Shown: positions 15,970-26,641 of the stretch, one piece after another | How the letters are laid out: each line of letters starts with the position of its first letter | Numbering within the stretch: the stretch's first letter is position 1 | From: Pseudarthrobacter sp. L1SW | GTDB taxonomy: Bacteria; Actinomycetota; Actinomycetes; Actinomycetales; Micrococcaceae | Assembly: GCF_020809045.1 (NCBI RefSeq) | Contig: NZ_CP078079.1 | Location: forward strand, 2,790,001 to 2,854,000 | Length of the DNA: 64,000 nt | Direction: 5' to 3' | Notes under the pieces: generated by a model | What the model was told of the DNA's origin: nothing | What the model saw: the letters and a program-made list of their open reading frames with translations, nothing else | Databases searched by the model: none | Position numbers and translations under genes: made by a program

Positions 15970-17847
15970 TCAACCGGCTTCGGCTGGTCCCTGGCCGGGG
16001 CTGGCGGGGACGCTGAGCTGGGACTCGAACATCCGGAAGTACCGCCCGCGCAGCGCCACCAGTTCCGTGTGCGTGCCCTGCTCAACGATCCGGCCGTCCT
16101 CCAGCATGTACACGATGTCCGCCTTCTCGATGGTTGCCAGGCGGTGGCTGATGGCGATGATGGTGCTGCTGCGGTCCGCGAAGAGGCGGGTGAAGATCCG
16201 GTGCTCAGCGAGGGCGTCGATGGCCGACGTCGGCTCGTCCATCACCATGAATGAAGCGTTCCGGTAGAAGTTGCGGGCCATCGCGAGCCGCTGCCACTGT
16301 CCGCCGGAGAGACCGCTGCCCTTCCGGCCACGCGGGTCCTCCATCCAGTTACTGACGTGGTTTTCCAGGCCATTGGGCAGTTTGTTGATGAATTCCAGTG
16401 CCTCCGCATCTCCGGCGGCCCTGCGGATGCGGGCGTCGTCACGCGGCGAGTCGACATCGCCGAAGTAGATGTTTTCGGCGGCGGTGGCGAACTCGTATTT
16501 GAGGAACTCCTGGCTCAGCACCGCCAGGTGGCGGTGCCAGGAGGTGACGTCGACGGCGGCGAGGTCCACGCCGTCGAGCATTACCTGCCCGGAGTCCGGG
16601 CGGTACAGCCCGGCCAGGATCCTGATCAACGTGGACTTTCCGGCACCGTTCTCCCCCACGATGGCGATGTGCTGGCCCTCGCGGATGGTGAGGCTGATCC
16701 CGCGGATCACTTCGATGTCGCTGCCGGTATAGGTGAAGCGGATGTCCTTAAGCTCCACGGTTTTTGGGGACTGCAGCAGCGGCGGCGCATGCTCCGAATG
16801 CACGGGCAGGGCCATAAACAGTTCGTAGTCCTTGAGGTTGGCCAGGTCCTCGTCAATCGAGCTGAGGGAGGAGACGAGGTTGTTCGCGGTGGACAGCGCC
16901 CTGCTGACAATCTGCTGCACGTAAAGGAACTGCCCCACGGGCTGGGCGCGGGCGATGATCTGCCCCACCACCCAGACCAGGGACACCACCTCTGCGCCGT
17001 ACTGGAGGGAATCGGCGACCAGCTGCTTGGGGATGTACCGCCGCTGGTAATCAAGGCGGCGGCGCTCGTCCGCGTCCCGCAGGCGGGAGCGGAGGTCCAT
17101 CAGGAAGCCGACGATGCCGTACAGCCGCATCTCCGCGATGTGCTGCGGCCGGAGGAGGTTCGTTTCGATCATTCTCCGCTGCCGGCGTGAGTCCACCTGT
17201 GTATTCCAGTGCGCAATCTGCTCCCTGGAGAGCTTGAACTGCAGGTAGACGCTCGGCACGATGGCCACCAGCACGATCACCGCGATCCACCAGCTCACCA
17301 GCAGCAGCGCCCCGACGGCGAGGACCACAGAGATGAGCTGGGTGAAGATGGCGGCGATCCGGTCCAGGACGCGTGCGTAGGAGTCCGAGAACCTCTTGGC
17401 CCGGTCGTACAGGTCAACGGTTTCCTTGTCGTCATACCGCCAGAACTCGAGCGCGAGGAACCTTTCGTACATCTGGTCGCCCACGATGGCGCCCACCTTG
17501 AAGCTCATGAGCTGCTGGATATAGCGGTCCACGCTGGTGAAGGCGCCCCAGAACAGGCCGAGCGCGGCGGTGATGATGACGTAGATGATGGCCGACTGCC
17601 CTGCGCCGGCATCACCGGCGTAGGCCGCTGCCAGCGCCGTGGTGGTGAGCGCGGCGAAGTAGGTGGTGACCAGCGGAAGGACGGCGGAGATCAGGGAGCC
17701 CAGGACCTTCATGACAACCGCGCCCGGGGAGGCACGGAAGCTGACCCGCAGCACCTGGGCTACGGCCCGGGCATAAGGCCGCAGGGCCAGCCGGCGCTGG
17801 GGGTCGCGTTTGGGGGTCAGTTCCGCCGGATGGCGTGGTGCGGACAT
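15970..17847 (-). CDS. ABC exporter, fused permease and ATP-binding protein
   Basis: A 625-aa half-transporter. The N-terminal half carries about five to six membrane helices (for example VLGSLISAVLPLVTTYFAAL and LISVVLAVGALLLVSWWIAVIVLVAI). The ATPase domain (from about 360) has Walker A GENGAGKST, signature LSGGQWQRLAMAR, Walker B FMVMDEPTSAID, the H-loop ISHRLATI and the D-loop. It lacks any peptidase domain. The substrate cannot be told from the sequence; it should work as a homodimer or with an unlinked partner. ATG 17847 lies 6 nt after a TAGGCT -10 box. It ends convergently 40 bp from the WXG100-like cluster. Confidence 0.93.
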   Translation of the reverse strand: MSAPRHPAELTPKRDPQRRLALRPYARAVAQVLRVSFRASPGAVVMKVLGSLISAVLPLVTTYFAALTTTALAAAYAGDAGAGQSAIIYVIITAALGLFWGAFTSVDRYIQQLMSFKVGAIVGDQMYERFLALEFWRYDDKETVDLYDRAKRFSDSYARVLDRIAAIFTQLISVVLAVGALLLVSWWIAVIVLVAIVPSVYLQFKLSREQIAHWNTQVDSRRQRRMIETNLLRPQHIAEMRLYGIVGFLMDLRSRLRDADERRRLDYQRRYIPKQLVADSLQYGAEVVSLVWVVGQIIARAQPVGQFLYVQQIVSRALSTANNLVSSLSSIDEDLANLKDYELFMALPVHSEHAPPLLQSPKTVELKDIRFTYTGSDIEVIRGISLTIREGQHIAIVGENGAGKSTLIRILAGLYRPDSGQVMLDGVDLAAVDVTSWHRHLAVLSQEFLKYEFATAAENIYFGDVDSPRDDARIRRAAGDAEALEFINKLPNGLENHVSNWMEDPRGRKGSGLSGGQWQRLAMARNFYRNASFMVMDEPTSAIDALAEHRIFTRLFADRSSTIIAISHRLATIEKADIVYMLEDGRIVEQGTHTELVALRGRYFRMFESQLSVPASPGQGPAEAG

Positions 17848-17853
17848 GCAATC

Positions 17854-17859
17854 AGCCTA
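17854..17859 (-). promoter_or_regulatory. -10 box of a leaderless promoter for the ABC exporter
   Basis: TAGGCT on the minus strand, 6 nt before ATG 17847; no ribosome site between. Confidence 0.5.
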
Positions 17860-17931
17860 GTTCCGTACAGGCGCGGGCAGGCCCTGGAGTTCGAAAACCC
17901 CATGGCCTGCCGGATCATGCTGAACCCGCGG

Positions 17932-19611
<1,680 letters not shown>

Positions 19612-21717
19612 CTATTCCATGGGTTCAATGTGAGCAACTGCACTCCAGCCCGTGGCTGCCAGCAGCCGCTCCTCGAACATGGGAATCATGCTTTCCACAT
19701 ATGTCCGGGTGAGGTGGTTGTCGTCCTTGTACACATAGACGTTCCCCACAACGCCAGGGCAGATCCCCCGCGCACAGATGAAGTCGCTCAGGTCCATCAG
19801 GTGCAGCCGGTCCAGTTTGCCCCGGTAGCCCTCCAGCGGTGACGGCTCCACCAGTGACTCTGCCAGGGGCACACTGCATTCTGCAGCGTAGGCACCGTTC
19901 CGCTGCACGCACTCAGGCATGTTGAACGTGAAGCGGGGGTTGTCCCTGATCCCGATCACCTCGATTCCCGCTTCTATGAACGGCCGGACACCGTCCAGGT
20001 AGCCCGGCACCTCTGTTTCGAAGGGCGCGTCCTCGTGCGTCAGCGTAGCCACGGTGAACACAGCGTCAGGCCGGTGTTCCAGGACGTAGGCGGCGCTGGC
20101 CCGGTTGTAGGCGTTGCACTCCGCGTTCCTGGTTTCCGATTCGGCACCGAAGCGGCACGCCGGCATCAGGAGCGTGACCAGTTCCCATCCTTTGGCGGCG
20201 GCGATGGGGGCCAGCGCACCCAGGTATTGCTGGGAGTGGGAGTCGCCCAGGACCACGATCCGCCTGGTGGCCTCCCCTTCCGGAACCTCCTGCCGGCAGC
20301 CCTCGAGGATGGGATCGCCCGTGGCGTTGGCATCGGTGCAGGGGGCATGGATCCCAGCCCAGTCGTTGTCCAGCGCGGCGGGCCCGGGAATGATCCTCGC
20401 ATCCGGGGGCGGCACCGGCGCGTTCTCCAGGTTCAGTGCCGCGGCCCCTGGCGTGAGCTCCCGCGGCTGTGCCGCCGTCGCGCTTTCCTCGGCGGTGAGC
20501 GTGGTCTGCCATACGGCGACGGGCCCGGCCAGGAGGGCACCGCAGGCAACAATGACGACGGCGGTGCGGCGCGCCCGCAGCTGGGGCCAGCGCCAGTCGC
20601 GAAGCGGCTTTTCAACGAAACGCGTGGTGAAGACGGCGAGCACGATGGACACACCGACGATCCCCAGGCCCTGGACGAGATTGGGCGCCTCCACGCCAGT
20701 GGCGGCGAGCACCAGCACCAGGACGGGCCAGTGCCACAGGTACAGGGCGTAGGAGTTGTCCCCCAGGGCCACCAGCGGCTTGCTGCTGAGGAGCCTGTCC
20801 ACGCCCCAGCGGCTGCCGGTTTGCCCCGCGACAATGACCGCGGCGCCGGCCAGGGTGGGCCAGAGCGCAACGTACCCGGGAAATGAACGGTCCACGGTGA
20901 GGAGCAGGCCGCAGGAGACCATGGCCGCCAGGCCCGCCCAGCCCAGCACCACGCGGAAGGCCCGGGCGGGTTTGAGGTGGGGCAGGGCAAGGGCCAGCAG
21001 TGACCCCAGTGCGAACTCCCAGAGGCGGGCCCTGGTGTCGAAGTAGGCGTAGGCCTGGTTGGTGGCTGTCTGCTCCACCGAGTATGCCAGTGATGACGCG
21101 AAGACCGTGCCGAAGGCCAGCCCCAGCAGTCCGCGGTAGTTGACCCGGGCCAGCGCCGGGACGCGGTGCAGCAAAGCCAGCAGCGCCGCGGTGCCCGCGA
21201 AGACGAGCGGCCACAGGATGAACACCTGGCCCTGGATGGAGAGCGACCAGAAATGCTGAAGGGGGCTGGCACCTGCGTGGTCCTGGGCGTAGTAGTCCAC
21301 CGCCGTGTCTGCGAGCAGCCAGTTCTGGCCATAGAACAACGACGCCCAGGCCTGGTCCAGGACCTGCGGCCAACGGCTCTGCGGGAGGATCAGCCAGGTG
21401 CCGGCGAGCACTCCGAGGACCACCACGACGGCGGCGGGCAGCAGCCGCTTGAACAGGTGCAGCCAGTGCGCCACAAGTCCGAACGGGCGCCCGGCTTCCG
21501 CTTTCCGGACGAAGGAAAGGGTCAGCAGGAAGGCGGAAACCAGCAGGAAGATGTCCACTCCGCCCGACACCCGGCCGAGCCAGACGTGGTAGGTGACCAC
21601 CATGAGGACCGCGAGCGCCCGTAGTCCCTGGACTTCGGGACGGAAGGCCGGTTTCCTGCCCTTGGCGGAGGCCCCGGGTACCGGTCCGGATTGGGTTCCT
21701 GTTCCCGCTATCGACAC
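19612..21717 (-). CDS. Acyltransferase 3 family protein with C-terminal SGNH domain (OafA/YrhL type)
   Basis: A 701-aa membrane O-acyltransferase. The N-terminal acyltransferase-3 domain (about 28-400) has the motif FRPEVQGLRALAVLMVVTYHVWLGRVSGGVDIFL (only its start is typical of YrhL/OafA) with ten or so membrane helices. The C-terminal extracytoplasmic SGNH hydrolase-like domain (about 480-690) shows VVLGDSHSQQYLGAL and a late DDNHLT catalytic-type Asp-His motif. Such proteins transfer acetyl groups to envelope polysaccharide or peptidoglycan; the true acceptor is unknown. GTG 21717 has GAGG upstream and lies 9 bp after the monooxygenase stop, so co-transcription is likely. Confidence 0.92.
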   Translation of the reverse strand: MSIAGTGTQSGPVPGASAKGRKPAFRPEVQGLRALAVLMVVTYHVWLGRVSGGVDIFLLVSAFLLTLSFVRKAEAGRPFGLVAHWLHLFKRLLPAAVVVVLGVLAGTWLILPQSRWPQVLDQAWASLFYGQNWLLADTAVDYYAQDHAGASPLQHFWSLSIQGQVFILWPLVFAGTAALLALLHRVPALARVNYRGLLGLAFGTVFASSLAYSVEQTATNQAYAYFDTRARLWEFALGSLLALALPHLKPARAFRVVLGWAGLAAMVSCGLLLTVDRSFPGYVALWPTLAGAAVIVAGQTGSRWGVDRLLSSKPLVALGDNSYALYLWHWPVLVLVLAATGVEAPNLVQGLGIVGVSIVLAVFTTRFVEKPLRDWRWPQLRARRTAVVIVACGALLAGPVAVWQTTLTAEESATAAQPRELTPGAAALNLENAPVPPPDARIIPGPAALDNDWAGIHAPCTDANATGDPILEGCRQEVPEGEATRRIVVLGDSHSQQYLGALAPIAAAKGWELVTLLMPACRFGAESETRNAECNAYNRASAAYVLEHRPDAVFTVATLTHEDAPFETEVPGYLDGVRPFIEAGIEVIGIRDNPRFTFNMPECVQRNGAYAAECSVPLAESLVEPSPLEGYRGKLDRLHLMDLSDFICARGICPGVVGNVYVYKDDNHLTRTYVESMIPMFEERLLAATGWSAVAHIEPME

Positions 21718-21726
21718 AAAAAGACC

Positions 21727-22833
21727 TCACTGGCGCATGGGCAAAACATCAATCCTACCGAGGCGGGGTATTTTTGCTGCCATGTACCGCGCGTCGCGGC
21801 CCACGCCTGGAAGCGTCGCGGAGACGGCCGCATACAGGAACTCCTGCCCCAGGAAGAACAGTCCGGGGGTATCCAGGGCGACGCCGCGGTGCTGCCGCGG
21901 CAGCGCGCCGCCGTCGAGCAGGGCCGGATCGATCCAGCTGAAATCGTCCCGGAATCCGGTGCACCAGATGACGTTCGCCACCTCCATCCGGGTGCCGTCC
22001 TCCAGGACCGGCTTGCCGTCCTCCACTGCGGCCACCCGCGGTGCGAGCCGCACGCCGGCCGCCGCCAGGTCCCTGGTCTTGGTCCTGATCAGGGGCGTGG
22101 CGCGCGCCGTGAAGACAGGCGCCGCCTTGCGCCCGACGGGCGTGCCAAGCGTGAGCACATGCATTCCGAGGAAGCGGATGAGCGGAAGCGCATAGCGGGC
22201 AGCGGCGCGGCCGTGCTTCAGGGGAAGCTCGCCCCCGGGCTTGCCTGCCACGGTGGTGGGGTGGGAGCGGCTCACTTCAAGGGCGATCTCCGCTCCCGAG
22301 TTGCCCAGCCCCACCACCAGGACCGGACCGTCCTGCAGCTGGCCCGGGTTCCGGTAGCCGCTGGAATGGAGCTGGAGTGTGGAGGGGGCAAGCTCCGCCG
22401 CAAAGCCGGGCACCTTGGGTGCCTGGCTCACCCCTGTGGCCACGACGGCGTTGCGCGCCTCCCAGCGGCGGCCGTTGGATGCTGCCACGAAGTGGTCCGC
22501 CTCCCGCCAGAGGCGTTCCACCCGGGTGCCGTGGAGGATCGGCAGGCCCTCCCCCGTGGCGTAGTTTTCCAGGTAGTCGGCCACCTCATCCTTGGTGGGG
22601 AAGGACAGTGGATCGGCCGGGAACGGTGTACCGGGAAGTCCGTCGAACTTCGCCGGAGTGAACAGCCGGAGCGAATCCCACCGCTGGCGCCAGGCGTCGC
22701 CGGTGCGCGGATTTTCGTCCAGGATGAGGAAGTGCCGTTGCTGCTCCTGGAGGTGGTGGCCCAGGGCGAGTCCTGCCTGGCCGCCGCCGATGATCATTGT
22801 GTCCAGCATGCCGCTCACGTTGCTGCTGTTCAT
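21727..22833 (-). CDS. Flavin-containing monooxygenase / NAD(P)-binding FAD oxidoreductase
   Basis: A 368-aa single-chain flavoprotein of the FMO/CzcO type. FAD site: MIIGGGQAGLALGHHL (about 13-28). NADPH site: VLVVGLGNSGAEIALEVS (about 172-189). Between them is the family pattern W-R-x-R-W-D-S-L-R-L-F (WRQRWDSLRLFTPAKFDGLPG), and ATG/CTGF-type motifs (VVATGVSQAPKVPGF; VIWCTGFRDDF) are intact. The substrate is unknown. ATG 22833 has an AGGAGC ribosome site. The gene overlaps the 3' end of the PQ-loop-like gene upstream. Confidence 0.92.
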   Translation of the reverse strand: MNSSNVSGMLDTMIIGGGQAGLALGHHLQEQQRHFLILDENPRTGDAWRQRWDSLRLFTPAKFDGLPGTPFPADPLSFPTKDEVADYLENYATGEGLPILHGTRVERLWREADHFVAASNGRRWEARNAVVATGVSQAPKVPGFAAELAPSTLQLHSSGYRNPGQLQDGPVLVVGLGNSGAEIALEVSRSHPTTVAGKPGGELPLKHGRAAARYALPLIRFLGMHVLTLGTPVGRKAAPVFTARATPLIRTKTRDLAAAGVRLAPRVAAVEDGKPVLEDGTRMEVANVIWCTGFRDDFSWIDPALLDGGALPRQHRGVALDTPGLFFLGQEFLYAAVSATLPGVGRDARYMAAKIPRLGRIDVLPMRQ

Positions 22834-23173
22834 GGCTTTGCTCCTGTTGGGTTGATGGGAATGCCTTTTTCTGAGCCTTCCTGTCTTCCTCCCGTGGCGC
22901 CTTCCCGGCGCGGCCTGCGTCCCTGTAGCGGAGCCACCAGCCCAGCATCAGGGCGGAGGCCAGGACGTAGGCGAGGTGGAGGGCCCAGATGGGGCCGGCC
23001 GGGAGGTTGAACACGTAGACGGAATGGACCGCGTTGGCCACGTTTGTCAGCATCAGGTTCCCCAGGCTGTAGGAGCCCAGGTCCCTGGTCCGCGCCGCCT
23101 TGGCGAGCATGGGCAGCATTCCGACGGCAAAGAGCACCGTGGAAAGGGTGCCGGCGAGGACTGGGAGGTTCAT
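22586..23173 (-). CDS. Small PQ-loop/SemiSWEET-like membrane protein with overlong, overlapping C-terminus
   Basis: A frame of 195 codons. Residues 1-85 look real: three membrane helices (about 4-24, 34-56, 62-82) and GMLPMLAKAARTRDLGSYSL, close to the PQ-loop pattern of SemiSWEET-type transporters though PQ is PM here. From about residue 114 the frame runs 248 bp into the monooxygenase gene as Arg/His/Pro-rich shadow-like sequence. The functional protein is probably about 90-115 aa, and the stop may have been lost by a small frameshift near the junction. ATG 23173 follows a TAGCCT -10 box by 6 nt. Confidence 0.6.
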   Translation of the reverse strand: MNLPVLAGTLSTVLFAVGMLPMLAKAARTRDLGSYSLGNLMLTNVANAVHSVYVFNLPAGPIWALHLAYVLASALMLGWWLRYRDAGRAGKAPREEDRKAQKKAFPSTQQEQSHEQQQRERHAGHNDHRRRPGRTRPGPPPPGAATALPHPGRKSAHRRRLAPAVGFAPAVHSGEVRRTSRYTVPGRSTVLPHQG

Positions 23174-23179
23174 GCTTGA

Positions 23180-23185
23180 AGGCTA
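23180..23185 (-). promoter_or_regulatory. -10 box of a leaderless promoter for the PQ-loop-like gene
   Basis: TAGCCT on the minus strand, 6 nt before ATG 23173, with no ribosome site. Confidence 0.45.
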
Positions 23186-23265
23186 TGGGCCCGGTCCGGG
23201 TGGCCGCGTCGGGCGAAACATGCAAGTGCGCGGCAGGGCCTGCTGGGTAATTTTGTGTACGCCTC

Positions 23266-24909
23266 CTAGCCTGTGAGCCCGTGTTCGAAGGCATATTTGG
23301 TGGCTGCGGCCCGGGAGGACAGTCCGAGCTTCAGGAAGATGTTGCTGATGTGCCGGGCCACGGTTTTCTCGCTGAGGAAGAGGTGTGCGGCGATGGCGCG
23401 GTTTCCTTGCCCGGAAGCCACGAGCCGAAGCACCTCAACCTCCCGCGGGGTCAAGAGGCCCTGGCGCCGGCCGGGGTCGTCCTGGCCTGCCTGGATGAGG
23501 GAAGCCGCCCACGCGGCGGCCGGAGCGGCGCCAAGGTCGAGGAATTCTGCATGGGCGGACTCAAAATCCATGAGCGCGGATGCTTCGTCGCCCAGCGCAC
23601 GGCAGGCGATTCCGATCAGCACCCGGCACCGGGCGGCCTCATACGGCACGCCCAGTTCAGCCCACAGGTGCCAGGCCTGCCGCAGGGAGACGCACGCGGC
23701 GGCAGGGTCGTCCCCGGCCAGCCGGACCTCTCCATCAGCTTGGCTGGCCGCGGCCCGGACCATGGGTTTGGGGTACTCCCGGGCGAAGAACTCCAACTCA
23801 GCGGCAGCCCGGGCTGCCGCTTCCGGATCTGCCGCTGCCAGTTCGATTTCCACGATCGCCGGCAACAGGTGCCGGCGGGTGGCCTGGTCAGCTTCGCCTG
23901 CGGCCCGCCGTATCATCGTTTGCGCCTGCTGCGGGTCGCCACGGGCCAGCCACAGGAGCGCAAGGCCTGGTTGGGGGTCGTAGCCGCTCCGCGCCGCCTG
24001 CCGGTAGGAGGCCTCGGCTGCGTCCAGGCTGCCGGCCAGGCGCTGCACCTCGCCCTGCTGGTAGTAGCCGCCGAACAGCGCCTGGGGATCACCGTTGATA
24101 GCCCGTTTCTGGGCGACCGCCGCTGCCTCCAGCGCTTCAGGCCAGGCGCCGTGGAGCCGGAAGAGTTCGGCGCGGTGGCCCTGGCACTGGCCGCTGAAAG
24201 GAACCATGTCCGGGCGGGCGGCGCACCAGCGGTCCAGGGCCGCCGTCCACTGCAGCGCCCTCTCCAGGTCGAAGGCCAGATGGCAGTTGCCGATCACCGC
24301 GCAGTAGATGATGCCGGAAGGGATCGGGGAGAGCTCCCCTGTTGTCACGGCGATCATTGCTTCATCGAACAAGCTGATTGCCTCGTCAGCCCGGCCCAGC
24401 ATCAGGGTGGCCTGGCCGGTGCCCAGGAGGCCCAGCGCGGACAGGTCCTTGTCCTGGAACCTTCGGCCGGCGTCGGCGGCCTGGGAGAAGAGCTGGAGTG
24501 CGCCTGCGGGATCCCCGCCATAGAGTTTGCCCAGGGCTGCGGGGACCAGCAGGAACCCCTCCACGACGTTCGGCTCCGTCAGCTCGTCCAGGAGCCGCTG
24601 GCCGCGGGCGAACCATCCCCCGGCCTGTGCCGCCTCGCCGAGGTTCATGAACTGGATCCCCAGCCAGCCGGCACACCGGGCGGCGCCCGCCACATCGCCG
24701 ACTTCCAGGTATTCCTCGTGGGCGCGGGTCAGTGTGTGCAGTCCTGTTGGCGTGTTGCCGGTCAGGATTTCGGCGGTGGCCAGCCGTTCAAGGTCGGCAG
24801 CGGGGAGTCCGCCACGCTGGTCCGCGTCCGTGTAGCTCCTGAGGGCATCGGTCCAGCGATTCTCCCGGAAGGCCAGCCTGCCGTCGTCGATGGCCGTTTC
24901 AGTTGACAC
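23266..24909 (-). CDS. LuxR-type transcriptional regulator with TPR-like N-terminus
   Basis: A 547-aa protein. Residues about 15-460 are Ala/Leu-rich helical repeats of TPR type (for example AGGWFARGQRLLDELTEP, GLLGTGQATLMLGRADEAISLFDEA). The C-terminal 65 residues are a LuxR helix-turn-helix: LTPREVEVLRLVASGQGNRAI, then HLFLSEKTVARHISNIFLKL. There is no receiver domain and no P-loop, so it is neither a response regulator nor a full LAL/MalT protein. GTG 24909 has GAGGAGG five nt upstream. Its targets are unknown; the PQ-loop-like and monooxygenase genes downstream on the same strand are candidates. Confidence 0.9.
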   Translation of the reverse strand: MSTETAIDDGRLAFRENRWTDALRSYTDADQRGGLPAADLERLATAEILTGNTPTGLHTLTRAHEEYLEVGDVAGAARCAGWLGIQFMNLGEAAQAGGWFARGQRLLDELTEPNVVEGFLLVPAALGKLYGGDPAGALQLFSQAADAGRRFQDKDLSALGLLGTGQATLMLGRADEAISLFDEAMIAVTTGELSPIPSGIIYCAVIGNCHLAFDLERALQWTAALDRWCAARPDMVPFSGQCQGHRAELFRLHGAWPEALEAAAVAQKRAINGDPQALFGGYYQQGEVQRLAGSLDAAEASYRQAARSGYDPQPGLALLWLARGDPQQAQTMIRRAAGEADQATRRHLLPAIVEIELAAADPEAAARAAAELEFFAREYPKPMVRAAASQADGEVRLAGDDPAAACVSLRQAWHLWAELGVPYEAARCRVLIGIACRALGDEASALMDFESAHAEFLDLGAAPAAAWAASLIQAGQDDPGRRQGLLTPREVEVLRLVASGQGNRAIAAHLFLSEKTVARHISNIFLKLGLSSRAAATKYAFEHGLTG

Positions 24910-25035
24910 GTTGACCTCCTCGGGCGCCGTCCGCCCAGCCGGCCTCGTTGCCCCGGGCGCCGGGCATCCGGGACCTAAGCGCCACGCTACGCCCGGTGCA
25001 CACCGGGCACAAGCGGCAGGACGGGGCGCCTCCCG

Positions 25036-26559
25036 CTACGGCCGGAGCAGCGCGCGGAGCGTCTGGATGGTGTCCGCTTCCGCCGCGGCCTTGTCGTCTC
25101 GGTAGCGCTTGACCCGCGCGAACCGCAACGCGATGCCGCCGGGATAGCGGGATGACTGCTGCACGCCGTCGATCGCTATTTCCACGACGGTAACGGGCTG
25201 CACCCACACCGTGCCTGCCGTGCGGCGAACCTCGAGCTCCTGGAAGCGCCCGGTCTGCCAGCGCAGCAGCTCATCCGTGAGGCCCTTGAAGGTCTTGCCC
25301 ACCATCACGTAGCCGCCGGGTTCGCTAAATTCGCCGGTGGGGTCCAGGGCTCCGAGGTGCAGGTTCGACAGCAGCCCGGTGCGCCGGCCCGAGCCCCACT
25401 CGCAGGCGAGGACCACGAGGTCATAGGTGAGCACCGGCTTCACCTTGATCCAGTTGGAACCGCGCCGGCCGGCCGCGTAGGGCGATCCCACGGCCTTCAC
25501 CACCACGCCCTCGTGCCCGGCTGCGAGCGCATCACGGGACACCCTCTCTGCGACGGCTGCATCGGCCGTGATCTCGCCGGGGATCCGGAGCCCGGGCGCG
25601 ATGCTATCAAGCACGCCGATGCGGGTGGACAGCGGCTCGTCAAGCAGGTCCCGCCCGTCAAGGTGCAGCACATCGAAGAACCAGGGGTGCAGCAGCGTTT
25701 CGCGGACAGCGTCCGCCCCGAACCGGGACATGGTCTCCTGGAACGGCCGCGGGCCCCCGTCCTCGTCCAAGGCGAGCGTCTCGCCGTCGAGGATCACGTC
25801 CCGCACGTCGAGGCCGCGAATCGCCGCCACCACCTCGGGCAACCGGTGGGTCACGTCGGCCAGGGTGCGGGTGTAGATGCGCACGTCGTCGCCGGTGCGG
25901 TGCACCTGGATGCGCGCGCCGTCGAGCTTGTATTCCACGGACGCCTCCCCGGTGGCTTCCAGCGCCGCGCTGGCGCTGGCCGCGGTTGAGGCGAGCATGG
26001 GCTGCACCGGACGCCCGACGACGAGGCCGACGGCGTCCAGCTGGGCGGGCGTTCCGGTGATGGCCAGCAAGGCGGTCCCGCCGAGATCGCCGGAGAGCAT
26101 GGCCGCGCGGCGGACGGCCTCGACGGGCCGGTCGGAGGCACGGGCCACCGCATCCGTCAGTACACCCTCCAGGGCACCGGTCCGCAGTTCTCCGAGCAGC
26201 ACGCCGGCGATGAATGCCTGCTCGCGTTCAGTGGCTGCCGCCGTGAGCGTCCTGAGCGTCGCGGCGCGTCCTGCTGCCGATCCCGCGCCTGCTGTTGCAA
26301 GCAGCCGGTCCAACGCAACATCGAGGTCCGCGACAGTCAGGCTCGGCTCGGCGGCGGGCTCCCCCATGGCGGCTGACATGCCGCGCCAGCCGACCCCTAC
26401 CCGGCCTTGGCGGGGCTTGGCAACCAACAGCCCAACCGCCGTCGCGATCTCTGCGGGCTCAAGCCGGCGCAGCAGGTGGGCCAGCGCGTCCACCTTCACG
26501 AGCCGGGACCGGGTGGACGCCACGGCATCCGCAGTTCTGACAAGCTCGTCCAGCAGCAT
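25036..26559 (-). CDS. ligB: ATP-dependent DNA ligase (LigB type)
   Basis: A 507-aa ligase. The N-terminal helical DNA-binding domain (about 1-170) is followed by the nucleotidyltransferase core with the AMP-accepting lysine in YKLDGARIQVHR (about 208-219), motif III FFDVLHLDG, motif IV GHEGVVVKA and motif V WIKVKP. The OB domain follows, ending with RFARVKRYRDDK. It complements the NAD-dependent LigA expected elsewhere. The frame is open to 26670, but ATG 26559 (MLLDELVRTADAV) fits the family start. No polymerase or Ku gene is linked, so it is not an NHEJ LigD. Confidence 0.95.
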   Translation of the reverse strand: MLLDELVRTADAVASTRSRLVKVDALAHLLRRLEPAEIATAVGLLVAKPRQGRVGVGWRGMSAAMGEPAAEPSLTVADLDVALDRLLATAGAGSAAGRAATLRTLTAAATEREQAFIAGVLLGELRTGALEGVLTDAVARASDRPVEAVRRAAMLSGDLGGTALLAITGTPAQLDAVGLVVGRPVQPMLASTAASASAALEATGEASVEYKLDGARIQVHRTGDDVRIYTRTLADVTHRLPEVVAAIRGLDVRDVILDGETLALDEDGGPRPFQETMSRFGADAVRETLLHPWFFDVLHLDGRDLLDEPLSTRIGVLDSIAPGLRIPGEITADAAVAERVSRDALAAGHEGVVVKAVGSPYAAGRRGSNWIKVKPVLTYDLVVLACEWGSGRRTGLLSNLHLGALDPTGEFSEPGGYVMVGKTFKGLTDELLRWQTGRFQELEVRRTAGTVWVQPVTVVEIAIDGVQQSSRYPGGIALRFARVKRYRDDKAAAEADTIQTLRALLRP

Positions 26560-26641
26560 GGCAATCAGTCTGCCACGCACGTGGACGGACGGCTGGCCGC
26601 TGATGCTGGACAGCGCGAAATGCCAGTTCCAGACTGGACCC

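Noticed and set aside
20612-21730. 372-codon minus-strand frame overlapping the acyltransferase gene
   Set aside because: Out-of-frame shadow on the same strand; the 701-codon frame has the acyltransferase and SGNH motifs.
23281-24906. 541-codon plus-strand frame opposite the LuxR regulator
   Set aside because: Gly/Ala/Gln/Val-rich antisense frame; the minus strand encodes a clear HTH and helical repeats.
24910-25035. Small gene between the LuxR regulator and ligB (102-codon minus-strand frame to 25207)
   Set aside because: Arg/Gly-rich, overlaps ligB in another frame, and has no ribosome site or -10 box at a sensible distance.
25877-26641. Upstream extension of the DHFR-like frame
   Set aside because: Ser/Arg/Ala-rich shadow antisense to ligB; the family start is ATG 26642.
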